Assembly: GCA_947650285.1 (NCBI GenBank)
Contig: CANTFL010000557.1
Coordinates: 1 to 16,782, forward strand
Direction: 5' to 3'
Source: Hyaloperonospora brassicae
Taxonomy: Eukaryota; Oomycota; Peronosporomycetes; Peronosporales; Peronosporaceae
Length of the DNA: 16,782 nucleotides
This document shows, in pieces, positions 1 through 9,156 of the stretch; the stretch's first letter is position 1; each line of letters opens with the position of its first letter. The position numbers and the translations under genes are program-made. Below the pieces are notes generated by a model that saw only the letters and a program-made list of their open reading frames with translations, did not search any database and had not been told where the DNA came from.

Positions 1-1601
1 GAGTCGCGGCGATCTCTATTTGGCGATGTCGCGATCTCGATCTTGAATTACATCGATCTCGATTTGTCTTCGGGATCAGGGTCTTTGCGGTGCGGAAATC
101 TTCACTCAGCAAATAGTAGTCTTGCGTCGACCTTGCATTGGGATCGGTCCAATCTGGTCTTGGGATCGGCCGATCTTGCTGGAAGTGCGCATTTTGGGCA
201 GATCGGTCCTGGGTTTCGCCAAAATGAAACGTGCCGATCTGTCCAGTAGATCGCTTCGGTCTTGCTCGGTCTTGTCTTGAACGCCTTGCCCCGATCTTCT
301 GACCACTTGAGCCGTCTCGCGATCTTGTAACCAAAGTCCTTTTCCTTTTCCTGTTGTTGGCTGCTACCCTAGCAGTTGAGTTGAGCGTGAGTACTTGATC
401 GATCCGGGCCAGATATCCCGAGATCGCTCTTCTCGATCTTGGCCAACAATCCAAGATCGGTCTTCTGTGTCCTTGTAACACGCGCGCCTTGACCCGCCGG
501 GGAAGCCAAATCAATCTTGCCCGGAGAAGAGGGGAGGAGAACGTGCGTCGTGAGCAGAAGAAGTAGAGTTCAAGTCTGTTTAATAAACAACCAAATTAAT
601 AGCCAACCTATCATTAAGCCTATTCCCAACCGTAGGTCACTGTCCAAGTCGATATCACCTTTAAGCTTGACCGCCCCCTTGAACACGTGTCGAACTTTCG
701 TGACCTGTACTCCAAAGATAGCGCCAATACTCCCGATATCGTACCTAGACACCAAAAGGGACCAAATTCCAAATACGGTACCAAATACCCAATTTTGGTA
801 CCGAAAGGTCCAAATAGTATCCAAGATGTGGAACGTGTCTAAATCCATTTTGCGACGTCCATTCGACCGGCTTCCACTGGCTCTTTTGGTCTGAACTTTT
901 GGGACATCTCTCATAGACCTTCAACAAGCATGTACATCATCATACGATAGCTCCATCATCGATATATCCATAACCAGCAGGGAACATGACCGATCTGATG
1001 TCCAATTCGAGATCGAGTAGGATCGACACAGTGCGATCCGGCCCTATATGTCTTTTCCGTTCATTGAGCATACTCCAATACCATTCCCTAGGGTCTATCT
1101 GCTCAATGGGACCATCCATAGTTCTTACAACGGTCCCACGGACTCCCACAAACATCCACAATTCCAGATCGGTCCATAATTAACCTAAATCAGTACTTCT
1201 TTTGGGAGCCCGGTATAGAATGTCACCGATCTAATAGATCTCAACACCTTTGTCACAGAGTCACTTCGCATCGTCTGGTCCCAGATGCACCTTTCCCAGA
1301 GTAATTCTGCTTCAGATCAGCCGTTTAGTACAATCCAGTCCCTTGTCCCAGATCGCACCGTTACAATCATTCCTTGTCCCAGATCGCAGCATGGGAATCA
1401 TCCCTTTTCACGCCCCGTCTCAGATCGTTCCATACCCGTCAGTCTGACGACAGTTGGATCGTATCGTCTTTCTCCGTTGGGATCGCCTCCCATCTCTCAT
1501 TGGATCGCCAGGTCCCGTGGTCTAATTCTCCACCAGTAAGTGGCGCCTCAAATATGTGGTCACCGATCCTCGTAGAAAATTTGATGAGTGACTTTGCCAC
1601 A
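1..1601 (-). repeat. Family A LTR, minus strand, truncated by window edge
   Basis: Read on the minus strand, this is the same LTR as 1938-3800, starting with TGTGGCAAAGTCACTC at 1601 and running leftwards to the window edge. Paired coordinates sum to 3539 without any indel from 517 to 1601, and only a few substitutions are visible. Its distal part (1 to about 360) is less like the 1938-3800 copy and more like the fragment at 1602-1937. The last roughly 260 bp of the LTR lie outside the window. No polypurine tract precedes the LTR start (beyond 1601), so it is a solo LTR or a 5' LTR, not the 3' LTR of an adjacent body. Short ORFs in it are by-products of its composition. Confidence 0.85.
777..802. 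repeat. Short inverted repeat GGTACCAAA-N8-TTTGGTACC in the LTR
   Basis: The arms are perfect 9-mers separated by 8 bases. The same structure is at 2737-2762 in the other arm; in the LTR of the 9157 element the second arm has one change (TTTGATACC). It could be a cruciform or a protein-binding site in the LTR; no function can be read from sequence. Confidence 0.6.
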
Positions 1602-1937
1602 ATCGTGAGACGGCTCAAGTGGTCAGAAGATCTGGGCAAGGCGTTCAAGACAAGACCTAGCAAGACCGAAGCGATCTACAGGACAGATCGGCACGTTTCA
1701 TTTTGGCGAAACCCAGGACCGATCTGCCCAAAATGCGCTCTTCCAGCAAGATCGGCCGATCCCAAGACCAGATTGGACCGATCCCAATGCAAGGTCGACG
1801 CAAGACTACTATTTGTTGAGTGAAGATTTCCGCACCGCAAATACCCTGATCCCGAAGACAAATCGAGATCGATGTAATTCAAGATCGATATCGCGACATC
1901 TCCAAATAGAGATCGCCGCGACTCAAGATCAAGATCG
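1602..1937 (+). repeat. Internal fragment of a family A LTR between two LTR starts
   Basis: This 336-bp segment matches the part of the family A LTR found at about 10445-10785 and 3217-3550, in plus orientation. It is bounded on both sides by the first base of another LTR: TGTGGC reads outward to the left from 1601 and to the right from 1938. The four bases ATCG occur at both ends (1602-1605 and 1934-1937). The simplest reading is a remnant of an older LTR interrupted on each side by younger LTRs of the same family, but the rest of that older LTR is not visible after 3800, so rearrangement is also possible. Confidence 0.75.
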
Positions 1938-3800
1938 TGTGGCAAAGTCACTCATCAAATTTTCTACGAGGATCGGTGACCACATATTTGAGGCGCCACT
2001 TACTGGTGGAGAATTAGACCACGGGACCTGGCGATCCAATGAGAGATGGGAGGCGATCCCAACGGAGAAAGACGATACGATCCAACTGTCGTCAGACTGA
2101 CGGGTATGGAACGATCTGAGACGGGGCGTGAAAAGGGATGATTCCCATGCTGCGATCTGGGACAAGGAATGATTGTAACGGTGCGATCTGGGACAAGGGA
2201 CTGGATTGTACTAAACGGCTGATCTGAAGCAGAATTACTCTGGGAAAGGTGCATCTGGGACCAGACGATGCGAAGTGACTCTGTGACAAAGGTGTTGAGA
2301 TCTATTAGATCGGTGACATTCTATACCGGGCTCCCAAAAGAAGTACTGATTTAGGTTAATTATGGACCGATCTGGAATTGTGGATGTTTGTGGGAGTCCG
2401 TGGGACCGTTGTAAGAACTATGGATGGTCCCATTGAGCAGATAGACCCTAGGGAATGGTATTGGAGTATGCTCAATGAACGGAAAAGACATATAGGGCCG
2501 GATCGCACTGTGTCGATCCTACTCGATCTCGAATTGGACATCAGATCGGTCATGTTCCCTGCTGGTTATGGATATATCGATGATGGAGCTATCGTATGAT
2601 GATGTACATGCTTGTTGAAGGTCTATGAGAGATGTCCCAAAAGTTCAGACCGAAAGAGCCAGTGGAAGCCGGTCAAATGGACGTCGCAAAATGGATTTAG
2701 ACACGTTCCACATCTTGGATACTATTTGGACCTTTCGGTACCAAAATTGGGTATTTGGTACCGTATTTGGAATTTGGTCCCTTTTGGTGTCTAGGTACGA
2801 TATCGGGAGTATTGGCGCTATCTTTGGAGTACAGGTCACGAAAGTTCGACACGTGTTCAAGGGGGCGGTCAAGCTTAAAGGTGATATCGACTTGGACAGT
2901 GAACTACGGTTGGGAATAGGCTTAATGATAGGTTGGCTATTAATTTGGTTGTTTATTAAACAGACTTGAACTCTACTTCTTCTGCTCACGACGCACGTTC
3001 CCCTCCCCTCTTCTCCGGGCAAGATTGATTTGGCTTCCCCGGCGGGTCAAGGCGCGCGTGTTACAAGGACACAGAAGACCGATCTTGGATTGTTGGCCAA
3101 GATCGAGAAGAGCGATCTCGGGATATTTGGCCCGGATCGATCAAGTACTCACACTCAACTCAACTGCTAGGGTAGCAGCAACATCAGGAAAAGGAAAAGG
3201 ACATTGGACACAAGATCGCGAGACGGCGCAAGTGGTCAGAAGATCGGGACAAGGCGTTCAAGACAAGACCGAGCAAGATCGTTTCGATCTACTGGACAGA
3301 TCGGCACGTTTCATTTTGGCGAAACCCAGGACCGATCTGCCCACATTGCGCACTTCCGGCAAGATCGACCGATCCCGAGACCAGATCGGACCGATACCAA
3401 CGCAAGACCGACGCAAGACAACTATTTGCTGAGTGAAGATTTCCGCACCGCGAAGACCCCGATCCCGAAGACAAATAGAGATCGGTGTGATTCAAGATCG
3501 AGATCGCGACATCGCCCAAGAGTGACTGCCGCGACTCAAGATCAAGATCGCAGAACCCCCGTTCGTGGTGTGAAGATTTCCGCACCGGAAGCGAACGCTC
3601 AACCCAACCTCTCAGCAAGATCGACATCTCCCAAGGCCGTTACGAAGAGCTCAAGCCAGCCCAACCGACGGGTACACAAGGTGAGCACAAGGTTATACAG
3701 CAAGGCACGGATCGGAGTACCCCCTCCGTGAGTCGGCAAGTCCGGGCAAGTGGAAGATTGACACTCACTAAAGTAATTTTGTGAGATCGACTTCACCACA
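1938..3800 (+). repeat. Family A LTR, complete copy (solo LTR)
   Basis: The copy runs from TGTGGCAAAG to TTCACCACA, giving TGTGG...CCACA inverted ends and 1863 bp, close to the 1893 bp of the 5' LTR at 9157-11049. Both boundaries are set by comparison: the left by the identical minus-strand copy at 1601, the right by the point (3800) where similarity with the element at 11049 stops. What follows (tcaccctataagc) is not a primer binding site and what precedes is not a polypurine tract, so no element body is attached. Flanking bases do not form an obvious target duplication. The sequence is very rich in GATC. Confidence 0.85.
2737..2762. repeat. Short inverted repeat GGTACCAAA-N8-TTTGGTACC in the LTR
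   Basis: This is the counterpart in the plus-strand LTR of the repeat at 777-802, with perfect 9-bp arms and spacer ATTGGGTA. It lies roughly in the middle of the LTR. Confidence 0.6.
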
Positions 3801-3939
3801 TCACCCTATAAGCAGTTTACAGTGACTAGACAATCATCGAAAATGAGAGGGCTCATGTAACTTAGTGATCGACAAGCCGGTGAAAATAGTCGAGAGAACA
3901 GTATGTGTTGCAGTTGGCGTATATTAGAAAAGCTGCATG
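3801..3939. other. Unassigned flanking DNA between LTRs of families A and B
   Basis: These 139 bases begin where family A similarity ends and stop at the TGTAACGGGG start of the family B LTR. No ORF, repeat or motif that I recognise is present. It may be original target DNA. Confidence 0.5.
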
Positions 3940-4383
3940 TGTAACGGGGTAGCCCTTTATGTTATTATCATAATGAGAAATGACTGTAAAGAATATAATG
4001 TTGAATTTTTCTGTTAACAATACCACCACCAAATAAATTAATATGTCGGAGATGACCCAATGTTCTACTCACTGGTTGATATTGTGCTTGAATTAATCAG
4101 CCAATCGCATCTGGACGTGCGCAATGGGGGGGGTGAGTAGACATCATCATACGTTTAGTTAGATGAATACAATTAGGTCAGGATAAACAGAGACATAAGA
4201 TTGATAGGACTTTATTGTATGAAATAACACTTTAACTTTTACCAGACACTAGAGTGTTCACTTAGTCTCCTTTCCTTCCTCTGTGTTAATGCAACACATA
4301 GCAGGGCACTGACTATCACTGTTGTCAGTAGAATTGAGCTCCGTACTGGTCAACTAGTGCGTCGCCACCAGTGCCCCGTTACA
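3940..4383 (+). repeat. Family B LTR, plus strand, no body attached
   Basis: The 444-bp LTR starts TGTAACGGGG and ends CCCCGTTACA, a 10-bp perfect terminal inverted repeat with TG...CA ends. Along its length it aligns with the reverse complement of 5427-5865, for example the shared GTAGCCC near the start, the gtctactcacc block, the TTCCTTCCTCTGTGT block and CTCCGTACTGGT near the end, but with many differences, so the two are old or from different subfamilies. No polypurine tract precedes it, no TGG primer site follows, and flanking bases (gcatg/ctacg) are not a duplication. It is probably a decayed solo LTR. Confidence 0.75.
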
Positions 4384-5426
4384 CTACGACCACCCTAGTT
4401 ACATACGAAGGGGTCTGATCTGCTAGTATATGTTATTGGGCACATTAGCGACCAACGAGGACAGTACGTGGAGAGAATCGACGTTAACTGGTATCCAGTC
4501 GCTATTTGACATAGTGTGTCGTGCCAATATTCGTTGACGTTATTTTCAATCTAATTCCCTTATAGGGAATGGGTGTCTTTCTGTCGAGCTTCTAGATGGA
4601 AACTTATCTCCATTGTAGTGGGTTTTGTCTGTGAATTCCATATTTAAGCAACATTAGCAAATCGACCATTTAGCCTTCATTAGTGCGCGAGTCTAGACGC
4701 ACCTCTAATAAACCGTGTGAAAATGGCTTCGTCGACAAATACACGAACGTAATGTGTCGAATGCAATGATCAGGAATTGTTGGGTGTTCAATTTGAAAGG
4801 TAATAACATTGCCTTGGTAGAAGCGGTGCACGCTCTGAGCTCGCCCGAATATTAGTAAATAAGTCCTATGTTTTGGGGTCAGGATCAATAGGATGGCGGT
4901 GAGCAAAAAATCACAAAAGAATGTTGTTCTGTGAATGATTTTAGTAGAGTATACCTGGTCAACCTGGTCAGTATGCTTCATTAAGTTTATTAAGGCAGCC
5001 CTTTCTAAATGGTAATATGATATAATGTCTAACTAAACAGCACGATATGAAACTTGACGTAGTCGACTTGTCGTGCCGTTGAACATGTTTGTTGCAGTGC
5101 TGAGAAACAAAGCGAACGCTCGATAAATTTTACTCCTCTACATATATTGCAACAAGTGCATAACGTCTATTTCCTACGATTGCTATATCGAGCGTACTTG
5201 TCGACGTAAGGAAAAATCCTACGATGTTGACCTCCGCTTCGACAGTCACGCGCTAGTGTCTTTGCAATGCCATTGGCAAATGTATCACTTCTTTTCTGTT
5301 CTACAAAGTTGAAGCGGGTCGTGATGGTGAAGAACACGTACCAGAATAGCTCGCGTTCCTCACTGATAAATATTGAGCTGTCACTGTAGTTCTGCGGTGC
5401 ATGCGTGACCAGGAGGATGACAGGAT
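4384..5426. other. Unassigned 1.04-kb region between inverted family B LTRs
   Basis: This stretch lies between two family B LTRs in opposite orientation. Two minus-strand open frames of about 90-100 codons exist (4670-4981 and 5167-5445, the latter starting inside the LTR), but I recognise no domain in either, and stops separate them. GATC is at about chance level here, unlike family A DNA. It could be target DNA, a fragment of a host gene, or a very decayed element interior. Confidence 0.4.
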
Positions 5427-5865
5427 TGCAACGGGGCAACGACAACTACGTATGGTCAACCAGTACGGAGTTTACTATCACTTACTGTCGTGATTCAGTG
5501 CCCAGATAGGTGTAGAACTACACAGAGGAAGGTAGAACGAATAAAGTGAAAGACTATAGTCGTAGAAAAAGTAAAACTGTTATTAATATAATTAAGCCCT
5601 ATAAATCTTGTATATCTGTGTGTCCTGACTTAATTATACTAATGTAACCAAATGTATGATGACGTCTACTCACCACCCATTGCGCGCGTCTAGCAGCGAT
5701 TGGTGGGTTGATATCATCACGATATCAACCAATGAGTAGACCCTTCGGTCATCTTCAACAATATCATCATGCTATGTGATATTGTTGAAAGAATATTCGA
5801 CGTAATATTCTTTATTGTGATTTTCTTCGTAAAGACAATATCATGTAACGGGCTACCCAGTTACA
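5427..5865 (-). repeat. 3' LTR of the family B chromovirus
   Basis: On the minus strand the LTR begins TGTAACTGGGTAGCCC at 5865, immediately after a purine-rich tract, and ends CCCCGTTGCA at 5427, where CA follows a single change from the GTTACA of the other copy. The length is 439 bp. Its first 22 bases are nearly palindromic (TGTAAC...GTTACA), a feature absent from the 3940 copy. Flanking bases are aggat; the partner duplication would be at the element's far end, outside the window. Confidence 0.8.
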
Positions 5866-5877
5866 TCACCCTCCCTT
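5866..5877 (-). other. Polypurine tract of element B
   Basis: On the minus strand AAGGGAGGGTGA directly abuts the TGTAAC start of the LTR. A purine run at this place primes plus-strand DNA synthesis in LTR elements, and it fixes the orientation of element B as minus strand. Confidence 0.7.
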
Positions 5878-5944
5878 AAAATAAATTTTCGTGGCCACCC
5901 GTTGAATATCAACGGGACGGGGATTACTTGTTGGTCATATTCAT

Positions 5945-5960
5945 TCATTCTGACTTTGCC
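5945..5960 (+). promoter_or_regulatory. Oomycete-like initiator upstream of the antisense ORF
   Basis: TCATTCTGACTTTGCC closely resembles the known oomycete core promoter, an initiator of the type TCATTYY followed a few bases later by TTTNYY, differing by one base of spacing and one substitution. It sits 14 bp upstream of the ATG at 5974, which would give a very short leader typical of oomycete genes. The match is by eye, and such short motifs also occur by chance. Confidence 0.45.
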
Positions 5961-5973
5961 TCGCATAGTTAAC

Positions 5974-7565
5974 ATGTCTATGCGAGGTGACTCAAATGCG
6001 ACACAGCCTGTTGCCGCGCCCGCCTCAGCAGCAGACGACTCGTCGTCTGCTGCTCGTTCTCAGCCTGAAGCAGGTGTTGGTCGAGGCGCATGTGGTATCA
6101 CACCTCATGCACACAGTTACCCTGAGTTAGGGGTCAGCTAATCTGGCAAGTCAGATGTGTCTGACTCGAAAAAGCCTTTTGAGGAATCGCGCTTACCTGC
6201 GGTGCCTCGTCCATCAAGAGTTCTTCCGAACGTACGGACTCCCGACATGCGTCACAGTCTGTTATGCAGTGATGATGAATATGGTGATGAGTATGATTAC
6301 TCATCACCGCGATCAACTCGTGCGCCTTCGCACAAGCGATTCGACGATGGTGTGAGCCGTCGTCATACTGATAACCGTGGTACCGGCAAAGAAACCACTT
6401 CGAATCGTGATTAGGTGAAGCCGTGGCGTTTGCCTGAACAGCTCATCAATAGCTTGTCTCACGAGACAAGCCAACACCATCGAATACATTATTTCGATGC
6501 GAGTGAGCTTCACGGCTTGAGTTCCAGCGCGAAGAACTTTCGCGCTAAAGAAGGCTTTTATCTCGATGCTTTCCCCAAGCAACGATGGTACAATGAAAAC
6601 CAAAAGCGTGACAAGGCCTCGCTTTTTGGCGGTGTGAAACGCGTTCGTCCAAAATGTCAAAATTTTGGACGAGAAGGATGGCTTCAAAAACTTGAAGCGG
6701 TACGCCTCGAGTTTGAAAAGCTAACGCCAACCGGTGCAAGGTACCGGTTACATCGTTTGTTGAGTGATGCAGACATTCCTTGCCTCACTTGAGGAGACCC
6801 TTGTGCGAGTTGTGTTGACAACTCGCAACGTGCACATAGGGACGTGTATTCCCTAAGTTCGCCCTGGGGAGGGCAAACATCTCGGCTGAGATGCGTGACG
6901 CGATTGCAACATTGCAGTCCGTATACAAAAGCCAAAAGAGCGTGTTTACCGATGGGCCCTCGGACCTATCGGATGAATCTCTTCATACTGGTGGACGAGA
7001 CCTTCAACGTCAGCCATCAGCTGGGACCTGGGTTCCCAGCTGTCATACGATGGTGGGTACCCACGCCAGCGAACAAGGTAACTTGTCCGCTCCCCATCCT
7101 GTACGTGGTGGCTCAAGATACGCCCCACGTGAAAGCGTCGATCACCGTGAGAATCCACCAGTAGTTCTGGTGGCGGTGGAAAGACAAGGTCCGACTCAAC
7201 CGACGGGCCTGCAGGAGACTTTAGGGGAAATTTGGTGTTACCTGACCGATTTGAGGGCGGGCGTCGATCACGAATACGATCGTCGGCACGACATGCTGGC
7301 GACCGTGCGACGTCTTTGTACCGATCGGGAGAAAGAACGATCGGATTTCACGTTCGTTCGACTTGAGTGCAAACGAGAGAAGCACCGTTGACGCGACGAG
7401 CTAGAGGCGGCTCGTCGCGAGACTGCGTCGCTGAAGGACCAAATTGAGGGTTTTGTCCGTGATCACAAGAATATGTTGGGGATTATTGAGCGTGCCGGCT
7501 GTCTCTGTTCTCGCCAGAGGACTCGTACTGATAGTACGGGCGGAGACGACCAACATAGAACGTAG
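5974..7565 (+). pseudogene. Antisense ORF in the 3' region of the chromovirus, coiled-coil protein, broken
   Basis: Function unknown. The frame opens with ATG at 5974 (MSMRGDSNATQPVAAPASA). The first part is acidic/serine-rich and disordered-looking (a DDEYGDEYDYSS stretch near 6270-6305), followed by a basic globular-looking part (6415-6790) and, after a shift of frame between about 6793 and 6890, a second part (from 6891) ending in a heptad-like charged segment (RDELEAARRETASLKDQIEG from 7392) and a Cys-rich tail. In-frame stops lie at 6139, 6412, 6790 and 7389, and the final stop at 7563. Composition across the stops looks coding rather than random. From 6946 to 7565 it overlaps antisense the chromodomain, linker and integrase end; from 5974 to 6945 nothing is coded on the other strand. 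It could be an accessory gene of the element or a captured host gene. Confidence 0.55.
6946..7158 (-). other. Chromodomain at the C-terminus of integrase
   Basis: The minus strand reads FHVGRILSHHVQDGERTSYL, VRWRGYPPSYDSWEPRSQL and then an acidic helix with VHQYEE. This is a clear chromodomain: aromatic residues at the cage positions (F, W, Y/W) and the WEP motif are present. Chromodomains at this place bind modified histone tails and direct insertion into heterochromatin in chromoviruses. The ORF ends with a natural-looking stop at 6946. The opposite strand is also open here. Confidence 0.92.
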
Positions 7566-7645
7566 GATGCGTGCACATCCTGCGAGGCAACTTAACCGTG
7601 TATGCATTGCCCTTGCGGTGCAACACACGAAAGGGACCAATGTAT
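7483..7645 (-). other. Integrase GPY/F domain
   Basis: The minus strand reads LKYIGPFRVLHRKGNAYTVK, then LPRRMCTHPTFYVGRLRPYY. This is the GPY/F module that follows the integrase core in gypsy elements (GPF, HPTF, RLRPY signature). A TAA at 7483 closes it prematurely; the frame continues open into the linker. Confidence 0.9.
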
Positions 7646-8296
7646 TTCAGCAGTAGTTTACTACTGCCGGCATTAGTGACTGCATGTCCAGGTAAGATTA
7701 CCGTCGACAGTAGTATTAGGTTGCTAACTTAAAATGAAAGAACATTTGCTCTTCCATTCTTGTCTGCTTTCCGTTCCTGGCGGTCCACCGCGTTTGCGAT
7801 GGAGTCCTGAATGAAACGGACCACCGCCTCTCGAGTCATCAGGAAGTTCTCTGCTGACTCTTTGTTTTGTCTTTCAGTGCGCTTCGTGCGCACTGCTAAG
7901 AGATTGCTCTCTTCTTCAGCAAGGTTGTCTTCTTGTTCGCTGGAATAATCGTTGACGATGCTGAATATTCCAGCATCGTCATCATTGTCCTAAGTAGCAG
8001 CACCGTCATTGCTACTGATAAGATCAACTTCTTCGATGTCGACATTATCGACATCGACATCGAACGTATCGGCATGTGCGATGATACGTGATGAGCAAGA
8101 GCCAAAACGGTTTTTGCTCGAGCGAGTCTCTCCCCTTCTTTACCCAAAGTCACCGTATGAGGGCGGGAATACGTGGGTGGCGTAAGACATTCACGCAGAA
8201 TGGTGTATGCATTGTTGACGCATGCACGGAATTGTTGATGGCAAACTCGACCATCGGCAAGAACTCACTCCAACTTAAAAAGGAGTGGACGTATCC

Positions 8297-8626
8297 TCAA
8301 AGCACATCTTCGAGGACACGGTTCGCGCGTTCCGTCTGACCATCTGTTTCGGGATGGTCAGATGTGGACATCTTCAATCGTGTTCCGAGTAAACTGAACC
8401 CGGATTGCCAAAACTCCGCCGTACACCGAGGGTCACGGTCGGACAAGAGTTCGCGGGGTAATTCGTGAAGTCGAAACACTGTGTCGATGAAGACACGCGC
8501 ACAGCCGTGTGCAGTGATTGATTCAGAGACTGCAGCAAGATGCACCATCTTGCTGAAACGATCCACAAACACAAGAATACCATTATTCTTGTAAGATTCT
8601 TCGTGGAACCCGAAGACAAAGTCCAT
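8297..8626 (-). other. Integrase catalytic core (DDE), longest intact piece
   Basis: This 109-codon open piece shows MDFVFGF with the first Asp, FVDRFSKMVHL, a SDRDPR motif with the second Asp, and HPETDGQTERANR with the catalytic Glu. The three acidic residues of the rve fold (D, D, E) are therefore all present here. It ends at a TGA that replaces an Arg codon of the expected continuation; the reading resumes with GYVHSFLSWSEFLPMVEFAI, typical of the end of this domain. Confidence 0.9.
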
Positions 8627-9156
8627 GGAAACGGACTCCCATTACTCTACCGGGACCGTAAGAGGTTGTAACGGTGCACGGGATAAAGGACTAGCCTTCG
8701 CCTGTTGACAGACCTCGCAAGAACGAATGTACTTGCGTACAAACTGATACTGGCGGGGCCAGTAAAAGTTACGACTTACTGTAAGGTAAGTCTTTTCCCT
8801 ACCACGATGCCTGCCTGATGGCTAATCGTGACATTCGAACATGATGCGTAAAAGCAAATCATCATGGTCGGGAACGACGACACGAGGTGTATCGTCGGCA
8901 ACGGCTGTGTAGTACAGCAGCCATTGCGAGCCGTATACCAATCCAACGAAGTACGGTATAGACCCGTCAAATCCGATAAGGATTTTCGGGATGGGTTCGC
9001 AAGGTGACCGACAAAACGAAGGATACCCCCTGCGTATGCATTCTGCATGTCATCGAGTAAAGATGATGACGGCATACTGACTGAAAGTGCCGCGACAGTG
9101 GGCAAGTCCTCACTGTTGGCGCGTGTTGTCGGCTCGAAATCGGGCCGACGTGATAG

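Larger units (their letters stand above)
1..3539. repeat. Long inverted repeat of two LTRs
   Basis: The left arm 1-1601 and right arm 1938-3539 are reverse complements around a 336-bp loop. Identity is nearly complete for about 1.24 kb next to the loop (362-1601 against 1938-3177) and lower in the outer part, where there is also at least one 1-nt indel. Transcription through it would give a long hairpin RNA. It arises from two LTR copies in opposite orientation rather than from a dedicated inverted-repeat gene. Confidence 0.85.
5427..9156 (-). mobile_element. Ty3/gypsy chromovirus (family B), 3' half, minus strand
   Basis: Read on the minus strand, the order is integrase, GPY/F domain, proline-rich linker, chromodomain, about 1.07 kb without sense coding, polypurine tract and 3' LTR, the usual 3' layout of a chromovirus. 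The element is cut at 9156 by the LTR of the family A element; its reverse transcriptase, protease, gag and 5' LTR are expected beyond that insertion, outside the window. The pol frame carries several stops and frameshifts, so the copy is dead. Its 3' untranslated portion carries a long coding-like ORF on the opposite strand. Confidence 0.85.
6946..9156 (-). pseudogene. pol: Chromovirus pol, integrase to chromodomain, broken
   Basis: The product would be the C-terminal part of a Ty3/gypsy polyprotein, which inserts the cDNA into chromosomes. In order: the end of the RNase H/integrase junction (LSRRPDFEPT at 9156), a degraded zinc finger (ECHD, RHRGREKT, CEVCQ; about 8840-8700), the catalytic core (8626-8297 and on to about 8150), an acidic linker (8060-7900), the GPY/F domain (about 7645-7530), a proline-rich linker and the chromodomain. 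Damage: a frameshift near 8912, stops near 8822, 8643, 8297, 8150, 7990, 7729, 7483 and in the linker near 7350, and further frame changes between 8150 and 7992. The zinc finger has RHRG where GHRG is usual. The GPY/F domain and chromodomain share one frame. The upstream end is cut by an LTR insertion. Confidence 0.85.

Noticed and set aside
517..894. 125-codon ORF in the left LTR arm, mirrored at 2645-3022
   Set aside because: It is kept only because the two arms are nearly identical; it is not open in the third LTR and has no domain.
1..3800. CRISPR-like or tandem satellite array, because of many short GATCG repeats
   Set aside because: Repeats are irregularly spaced, with no constant unit and spacer; they are part of dispersed LTRs.
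4670..4981. 103-codon minus-strand ORF in the unassigned region
   Set aside because: No motif, no signal peptide and no RXLR-type pattern; its length is compatible with chance in AT-rich DNA.
5167..5445. 92-codon minus-strand ORF starting inside the family B LTR
   Set aside because: It begins in LTR sequence and crosses the LTR boundary; no recognisable domain.
7896..8153. 85-codon minus-strand ORF between integrase core and GPY/F domain
   Set aside because: It is out of frame with the integrase linker, which reads as an acidic segment in the frame of the TAG at 7990; the ORF is a shadow.
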